From Paramarasmius palmivorus (taxonomy: Eukaryota > Basidiomycota > Agaricomycetes > Agaricales > Marasmiaceae), in contig JAYKXP010000050.1 in the NCBI GenBank assembly GCA_037176845.1, positions 62,001 through 126,000 of the forward strand: a stretch of 64,000 bases of DNA. Reading direction: 5' to 3'. The stretch's first letter is position 1; each line of letters begins with the position of its first letter. Under the pieces are notes generated by a model. It was given only the letters and a program-made list of their open reading frames with translations, did not search any database and had not been told where the DNA came from. The translations under genes and the position numbers were made by a program. Shown piece after piece: positions 57,057 to 64,000 of this stretch.

Positions 57057-57290
57057 CTAGTAGACCGAGAGTCCATGATTACGCGTCTTTGGCAAAAGAG
57101 TCCAAACCTTGGCATATTCCCTTCTCCAAAGTTTGTTGACTTGACCGTAGTCATTGTTCCGAGTACCGGGTTCGTGAAGGATACCAAGGAGGAGTACCGC
57201 GATGAAAGGAGAACTTGACACGTAACTAGTTAGGGCATAGAGCCCAGTGAGATAGAAAACGACATGATTAGCCAAAGGTTGCGCCGGAAT
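57057..57290 (-). CDS. Hypothetical small membrane protein, 3' exon
   Basis: An open frame of about 75 codons follows an acceptor (TTGTAG) near 57291. It reads IPAQPLANHVVFYLTGLYAL, then TSYVSSSPFIAVLLLGILHE and a polar tail, with one or two membrane segments. An upstream exon probably lies between 57350 and 57560 (ALNTRTYERRTPN or an alternative frame), but I could not settle it. It is divergent from VPS11. No family recognised. Confidence 0.35.
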   Translation of the reverse strand: MPAQPLANHVVFYLTGLYALTSYVSSSPFIAVLLLGILHEPGTRNNDYGQVNKLWRREYAKVWTLLPKTRNHGLSVY

Positions 57291-57824
57291 CTACAACCCA
57301 AGTAAGAGCCATGTTGTCAGACGGATAAGAATAGAGCTGGCGATGGGTAACATTCGGAGTTCTTCTTTCGTAGGTTCTCGTGTTGAGTGCGCAAGCGAAG
57401 AGTTCGCCATCTTGGGAAGTATTCTCTCGGGGAATTCCTGGGTCAGAAGAGAGTCGATAGTGTGATAGTCTTTAGGGATTGAAAGCGCAAATTCTGTGAG
57501 GTCAAAATGGCGGGACAGAGAATGAGTGTGGCATGTTATTGAATTGGGAATAGAGCGATTTTGAGATTGACTCTTGAGGGTGCTCGTGGCTGAAAATATG
57601 GTGGTGTGTTGAGCTTGAAGCGAACTGCCCGCGCACGCGGTCCACGTGGACCTCCCATTACCTCTTCCCCAAACTCATCACTACTCGATCCTATAACGGG
57701 CTTCAACTCTCCCGAAAGATCCGTTCTGGAATACTAGCTTCCGGGTAGAGAGGATTTGGACACTTGGGAGAAAGTGATAAGGTTTCGTGGACCTATCCTG
57801 TAAAAACAGGAAATTCTGTAGGCA
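57291..57824. promoter_or_regulatory. Divergent region between small membrane protein gene and VPS11
   Basis: Contains the unresolved 5' exon of the minus-strand gene and the VPS11 promoter. No TATA box is obvious before VPS11, as is usual for housekeeping genes. Confidence 0.4.
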
Positions 57825-60800
57825 ATGTCGACTGGTGTTTCGGCGCCTCAAGTAAGCCCCCCCCGAGACTGTTACAGGTGCTTGAGCATTGATGTTAACT
57901 CGTCTCTTAGTGGAGGCAGTACCCTTTCTTCGACAAGGTCACCGTGAAAGACGTGCACGACTTGGCTAGCACTCCCGATATATTCAAGGTACAGCCGTTC
58001 AATAGAGTGTAGGGCTACAATTGACATATTACTTTCCAGTCAACACCAGAGATATCTACTATCGCATCTTCCTCCGCTGGAATCGTTGTGGCCGATATTC
58101 ATGGATCTGTACACGTTCTCAACCGCGACTTTGAGTCAATAAGCTCCTGGGTAGCACATGTTAGTGGAAGAGTGACGCATATGGTAGAGAGAAAGGGGAT
58201 TTTAGTCACACTTGGCGTAAGTGCTAACCTCAATAAACGGTATGGTTTGATGATGACCGAAGCAGGAAGAAGATGCAGTTCGTTCACCACTCCTCAAAAT
58301 ATGGGATCTGAACCAAATGGACAAACGAACGACTGCACCCCTCTTGTTGCGGTCAGTCAAAGTTCAACTGAGCAATCGACCACACCCTGTCACAACACTT
58401 GCGCTATCGGCAACCCTTTCGCATCTTGCAATTGGTCTAGGAGATGGCACGGTATTAATATACCGACATTTAGACCAGGCCCTCGCTGCTTCATCCACGT
58501 CTCTTACCGCAATCCCCAAACCACGCGTCATCCATGAATCTCCTACGGAACCCATAACAGGACTAGGATTTCGCGAACCTACACCAGCACTGTCTAATGA
58601 TAAAGCGAAGGACAAGGTCGATGCCGTCGCCGATCCGAATCTGTATCTGTTTATCAGCACAACGAACCACGTCCTGGTGTACCAGGCTACGGGACGAGGA
58701 TCTGGTGCCAATGCATCTGTGGTCGATGAGATTGGGTGTGGGTTGGGTTGTTCGACGATGGACGGGGGAATAAGTGCGCTGATTCAAGGAGAGAGTCTGA
58801 CTACGGTTCAGGCAGGCAATGCAAACATCGGTAAGGGAATGGGAGGAAGAGATGCTGGAAGGGTAATGTTCGTTGCTCGAGAAGAGGCTCTGTATATGGT
58901 CGGTATCGACGGACGAGGCAATTGCTTTGCACATGAAGGTAAATGACTTTACTTGGTCTGATTGAGGTCCATTCATGATTCCTCCCCTTCTAGGTCAGAA
59001 GGCATCCATTCAAGTCCATGCGGCATATCTAGTCATCGTGTCGCCGCCTACTGTACCCTCTGCTACCTCAGCATCTGCCACAATGCGAAATATTGCGAAA
59101 GCAGGCGACGTCGAAGGCGAGGTTACCAAAGTCAGCCAGATGCTTTACTCCTGGTTATTTGGTGGCTAACGATCCGTGCAGGTCACTGTTTTCGATCCTG
59201 CCAACAAACTAGTTGTCTTTACGGGCACTTTCTCACAAGGCGTCAGAGAAATCATCAGTGCGCCCTGGGGTAATCTCTACATACTAGAGAACAATGGTGA
59301 GGTAATCAACCTTTTTCGATGTGTATGTGTACCAGAACTCACCTTGCTGTAGCTGACACACCTATCGGAACGACCTACCTCTGCCAAACTCGACATGCTC
59401 TACGCAAAGGGTTTCTACAGTGGTGCTTTGACACTGGCTCGCACTCATGGTCTGGACGAAAGCAGTGTCGCAGATATTCACCGACAGTACGGTGATTATC
59501 TCTATACCAGAGGCGAGTATGATGCTTCAATGGCCCAATATATCAAGACACTCGGGCACGTCAAAGCCAGCTATGTGATCAGAAAGGTTCGTTGATATCA
59601 TATGATTCTAAAATCCGGCTAAAACTGACGCATTATAGTTCCTCGACGCGCAACGCATTCACAACCTCGTCACCTATCTGCAAGAGTTGCATGCCCAAGG
59701 CCTCGCAAACTCGGACCATACCACTCTCCTACTCAATACCTACACTAAACTCAAAGACGTAGCACGCCTTGATAGCTTCATAAAGACTGAATCAAAGGCC
59801 AACATGCGTGGACAAGACAAGTCAGACAAGGAGGAACATGATGCAGAGGAGCTTCCATTTGACTTGGATACAGCTATTCGAGTGTGCAGACAAGCTGGGT
59901 ACTTTGATCATGCAGGCTACCTCGCGAAGAAATACGAGCGCCATGAGGAGTACTTAAGGATACAGATTGAGGATGCCGAAAGGTATTCGGATGCACTGGC
60001 GTATCTCAGGAAGCTCGGAGTGGATACAGTAAGTTTCGGTCAACATATCGCGACTCGGGCTAACGGTTCGTGTTATCAGGCAGAAGGCAACCTAGCCCGT
60101 TACGGACGTGCTCTACTCGCAAATCTGCCAGAGGAGACGACGCAATTATTGATCGATCTCTGTACATCGACAGGAACGACCCTCGAAGTCATCGACGCAT
60201 CAACGGAAGATACGCCTGCACCCACAACAGGGAAAGGTGGTTCCGGAGCTGGTGCATCGTACCTTTCGTACCTTTCCCTCAATAAAGGGCCGTCGAGTGG
60301 TCAAGCCTCGGATACGGCTACCTTACCAGGTGGTGCGCCCTCGATCAAGACTGTAAGAGCAGGTGATACCGCCTCCGTACGGGACGAGACCGGTACTTTG
60401 AAGAATGGCGAAGGCACTATTACTGCTGGTAGCGCCAGTGGTACCCCACGTACTTCCTCTCCGCCACCTTCTGCCATGACGGCCGTGCCAGCACCAGCAG
60501 TTCTCGCAGCTTCAGGTCTTACCGCGACGACCATCGGGACATCTCGGCCACCGAGAGTGCAACCGGTGAAGAGACTCAGTCCTCGTCTATACTTCGCACA
60601 CTTCGTTGACCACATGGAACAATTCGTCGTGTTCCTAGAAACTGTAGCGACGAGGAGATGGGGTCAAAGTCTGGATGGTGATGTGGCCAGCAAAAATAAT
60701 GGTGCTGCCGAGGGATTGGTTGACTCACCAATAGACGAGGAAGAGAGCGCAAACGAGAAGAAGGACCAGGAGGCTGTTTGGAACACGCTATTGGAACTAT

Positions 60801-61797
60801 ACCTTACTTTACCAGGCGTCTCTGCCACGGCGACTTCACCGGCTCAGAGCGAGGACAACTTGAGGGACAAAGCTATCCGCCTTTTACAGAGCAACACCAT
60901 TCCATACGACCTCACCCATGCTCTTATCCTCTGTTCTAGTCATGGTTGCACCAAAGGATTGGTACTCCTTTGGGAAAAGATGGGAATGTACGAAGATGTG
61001 TTACGGTTCTGGATGGATCGGGATAAGGAAGGTGTACCGGAGGCTTCGGCCGAAGTTGTCCGACATCTCCGAATGTACGGTCCTCAGCATCCACACCTCT
61101 ATCCACTTGTCCTCAGGTTCTTGACTTCCTCATCGGAACTCTTGTCAAGACATAAAGACGATGTGAAGGATGTCATCGAGCACATCGATAAAGAAGGCAT
61201 ATTGCCACCACTGGGTGTGGTGCAAGTGTTGAGTCGCAACAATGTAGCGAGCGTAGGATTGGTGAAGGAATGGTTGATCCAGAGGATTAAGAAGGAGCGA
61301 GAAGAAATCCAATCTGTAGGTCCTGGCTATAACCTGTACTACTGAGATGCTGACCCGCGTTCTAGGATCAAGAGTGGACGAACTCGTACCGGATGGAGAC
61401 TGCGGAGAAATTGAAACAAGTCGAAGAGCTTTCCGATCCAGAGCACCCGAAGAGCTTTACCGTGACGCGCTGCTCATCGTGTAAAGGACAACTTGATCTC
61501 CCAAGTGTTCACTTCATGTGTAATCATAGTTACCACCAACGGTAAGTCCATCTCCTATATACAGTCTTCTTCCTGCTCACTTTAACCCCTAGTTGTCTTC
61601 CCGATAACGATACGGAATGTCCAAACTGTGCGCGCGAGCACGGTGTCATTCGTGAGATCAGACGGAATAACGAGCAACTCGCTGGACAACACGACGTGTT
61701 CTTATCCGAAGTCCAAGAAGGAGGTTTCAAGGCGGTTGCCGACGCATTCAGCAGGGGTATCTTTAATATTTCTCGAGTGGAAGAGGTTGCTGTGTAG
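57825..61797 (+). CDS. VPS11: Vacuolar protein sorting protein 11, HOPS/CORVET core subunit
   Basis: VPS11 is a class C Vps protein that tethers endosomes and vacuoles. It starts MSTGVSAPQWRQYPFFDKV. The N-terminal beta-propeller region includes GIVVADIHGSVHVLNRDFES, LKIWDLNQMDKRT and AIGLGDGTVLIYRHLD. The alpha-solenoid includes LYAKGFYSGALTLARTHGLD, ADIHRQYGDYLYTRGEYDASM and LPFDLDTAIRVCRQAGYFDHA. The C-terminal RING-H2 finger (about 61465-61640) reads RCSSCKGQLDLPSVHFMCNHSYHQR, split here as two parts by a short intron before CLPDNDTECPNC. It stops at TAG 61795-61797. A long low-complexity Thr/Ser/Ala insert sits at about 60200-60560, where the family usually has a short loop. The gene has about ten introns. 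Function is well established in yeast and animals. Confidence 0.95.
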
Positions 61798-61846
61798 TAT
61801 AAGTATGGTCACAGGTGCTTTAATTGTCATTTCTCCTTCCTACAGT

Positions 61847-63214
61847 TCACCACCCCCATTCGCTGAAGCCTATCAAAGTGTCTGCAGTAACTTCCTTCAT
61901 CGACCTATACTTCAGTCCCAAGATATCTTGGGCTTTCGAAGATCTGTAGATTGCAAAGAGCTCGGTGTCGCAGGGCAGCTCCTTGGCGATAGTATGAAAT
62001 GGTGGAGGATCGATGGCGTTCGCAGTGTCCACTGTCGTTGATCGTTAGCTAAAGGCACAAGGGCGATTATTAATACGTACCCCAGTCTTGCCATTTGAAT
62101 GGCGAGCTTGCGCAGGTCAGGATACGTTCACCACCTGCTGCAGGGACCTCAAGCGCTCGGAGATGTGCTTCGGCACAATCTCTCACATCGACCCAGCCTT
62201 CTCCTGGGGACGGTTCACCAAGAACGTGTTCCCCTCTAACGACAGCTGAATACCATAGCTCAAGGGACCCGGTCAAGTCTTCCGGTTTTGAGGCTTCGTG
62301 GATATGTGGCTACTGGATATCACTACGATATCGTCTGCATAATTCGAGATCACTCACCCCAAATACCCAAGCAGGAATAATGACGGACAGATCCCAACCA
62401 ACTGCATCTTTGTTGTTGTGCCAGATGTCCCAGGCAGCTGCCATTTGACGCTTAGGATTCGAAATAGGTGCATAGAGACGAATCCTGACCTCTTTCAGCG
62501 AGTACCTTTGACGCCATATATTTCGCAGCCGGTCGAGCATGCTTGCCCTTCTCTGCGCATTCTGTGATCGCAGCCTCATTCCAAGTAGCTTCTGGATCTT
62601 TGAAGATCTTTCCGCTCGAAAGTTCATCCCAGATTGTGGAACAAGAGGAGGTGAAAACTATTCGTTTCACGAGCGTTCTAGAAGCAGAGGCCGACATTTC
62701 AGTTTGATAAACGGCCGCAAAGTTCCAGTCAAAGCGTTACCCATATTTCAGGACGCTGTTCAGGAGCCCCGTAACACTCTTGACGGCGGGATCGATGATC
62801 TCTAGACGTTCCTCGAGGCCTCAGTGGTCACGGATTGGAGGTTTGTATACACTACTCACTGCTAGGCTCGCCTTCTTCATTGTGAATCGGCGAGGCGACA
62901 TGAATGATCCCATGGACATCTCGAACAATCTCATCGAAAGCGCCGTCCTGTCGATCTCGGTCAGTTCAAGTTCGCGCGCTGGTACAGGTACTGACTTTTT
63001 GCATATCAGGAATGCATACGATTTGGAATCTGTCTCCGAACGTCTTGAACTTTTCTCGGAGGTACTTGCCCTTGGATTCACTGCGCACAACAGCGATGGC
63101 GATATACCCACTTTCCGATTCGAGGACGGTTCGTAAAATCCATGCTCCCAAATAGCCAGTACCACCGGTGATGAGTACCTTGGTATCGCTTTCGGGGCTG
63201 GTGATTGCAGGCAT
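61847..63214 (-). CDS. SDR-D: NAD(P)-dependent reductase, divergent copy
   Basis: Fourth extended SDR of the same family, convergent with VPS11 (about 50 bases between stops). It starts MPAITSPESDTKVLITGG with TGYLGAWILRTVLES, then AVVRSESKGKYLREKFKTFG. Further exons give FDEIVRDVHGIIHVASPI, RIVFTSSCSTIWDEL, AAKYMASKVLAERG with the YxxxK pair, WDLSVIIPAWVFG, GEGWVDVRDCAEAHLRALEVP and GGERILTCASSPFKWQDW. It ends in GFSEWGW at the stop 61849-61847. The catalytic set is complete. It is the most diverged of the four and lies 20 kb from the others, beside a probable third 3-beta-HSD gene. Confidence 0.87.
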
Positions 63215-63950
63215 GTTGTTGAGGTTTGGCGAGAGGGGAATCCATTTTATATGTATGTTTTATTGCCAGTGCCAAGGCTACGCTGATTCAGATGCATTGA
63301 AAAAGCTTACAAAGTACGAATACAAGCCGAGGGCTAAGGCGAGCGATTCACTGATGAAACTCGTCTACCGTGATCTTGAGGTATCTGTTGAGTGTGCTGG
63401 ACAACCTCGTTATAGTCCTTAAGGCATGTCTCGGGTAGTGTAGCTCGAGTTCCTTGGCTGTTTAGACCAAATGCAAACCAAATGTACTTGACTCCACGGC
63501 ATGTATTCGTCACCTTGCACTGTTTTCAAGCTGTCAGCATGCTAGTGAATGACTCTTGGTGAGCACACGCAACACAAAAGAAGAACTTACATCCTGCTAC
63601 ATATCCCGACTACTTCGACTTCCGAATCAGCGGGAGATGGGTAAGTATTTCTCTCGATTCACCGCGGTCCGTTTCGTCGCCCTTCGACTATCCCGACTAA
63701 AAAGGCGCCAGTTGAAGCGTCTGAAGATAGACGTTTTGAGGCATTGCAAGTGCCACTGGTGGTTTGAGAAAGAGAGTGCCTGGAGAAAAAGTCAAAATGT
63801 AAATTTCATCTGTCACCGGCGCCCGTTCAGGTATTTGAATGTTTCACGCATATCGAACAGGGCCATCTCGATGCAATCACAGCCCTGGGCCCTTATATAT
63901 GCAGGAATGCATCCCCATTCAATGAAGACGTCTTGACCAGGACACAGACT
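63215..63950. promoter_or_regulatory. Divergent region between SDR-D and the edge gene, with conserved promoter block
   Basis: CACCGGCGCCCG (63814-63825), ATGTTTCAC (63839-63847) and ATATCGAAC follow in the same order and spacing as upstream of 3-beta-HSD-1. No gene is seen between 63215 and 63800. Confidence 0.55.
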
Positions 63951-64000
63951 ATGGCTTTCGATTTCCAGGCTCTCCGACCTCTGGTCAGCTTAAGTGTTTT
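63951..64000 (+). CDS. Start of a probable third 3-beta-HSD-like gene (cut by window edge)
   Basis: Only 16 codons are visible: MAFDFQALRPLVSLSV. The opening matches the start of 3-beta-HSD-1 (MGFNFPALLASYLPTAL) in pattern, and the upstream 140 bases share ordered blocks with that gene. The identity is an inference from promoter and N-terminus only. Confidence 0.45.
   Translation, partial: MAFDFQALRPLVSLSV

Noticed and set aside
60301..60615. Minus-strand 104-codon frame inside VPS11
   Set aside because: Shadow of the Thr/Ala-rich insert of VPS11.
1..64000. CRISPR array, bacterial operon signals, rRNA genes
   Set aside because: The window is eukaryotic with spliceosomal introns; no regularly spaced repeats or rRNA segments were seen.

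Overview
The window looks like part of a chromosome from a mushroom-forming basidiomycete (Agaricomycetes). The genes are dense and broken by many 45-75 base GT-AG introns. Families typical of these fungi are present: a DUF6534 membrane protein, an expanded kinase family with an HGDIKG catalytic loop, CYP monooxygenases and DHA2-type MFS transporters. Conserved eukaryotic housekeeping genes lie between them. All names come from reading translated exons; no database was searched.

Layout. 1-5 kb: the 3' part of serine hydroxymethyltransferase, a doubtful small gene and an Old Yellow Enzyme. 5.8-15 kb: three paralogous protein kinases. The first is a pseudogene split by a 660 bp inverted-repeat transposon, the second is intact and the third faces it; a HELGH-motif protein lies between the first two. 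15-27 kb: two divergent PARP-type zinc-finger proteins without a PARP catalytic domain, a DUF6534 membrane protein, a cytochrome P450 and a secreted Ser/Thr-rich protein.

27.9-51.7 kb is an enzyme cluster in which almost every class occurs at least twice: three NAD(P)-dependent reductases (SDR-A, -B, -C), two D-amino-acid-oxidase-like flavoenzymes, a P450, one AtuA-family protein, two 3-beta-hydroxysteroid-dehydrogenase-like proteins and two MFS exporters. A tRNA-His with an intron sits inside it. Several pairs are divergent and share short intergenic spaces. This is the layout expected of a metabolic gene cluster, but no polyketide, peptide or terpene synthase is visible. A small transposon at the end of the first MFS gene supplies its stop codon.

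51.8-64 kb: a two-RRM RNA-binding protein, a 136-residue histidine/glycine-rich protein, a degenerate kinase-like gene, VPS11 (HOPS/CORVET subunit), a fourth reductase (SDR-D) and, at the edge, the first codons of what appears to be a third 3-beta-HSD-like gene. The last two repeat the reductase plus 3-beta-HSD module of the cluster, and a promoter block is shared between the two 3-beta-HSD copies.

Exon boundaries were placed by hand from GT-AG sites, reading frame and paralogue comparison. Junctions I could not close are stated in the entries.
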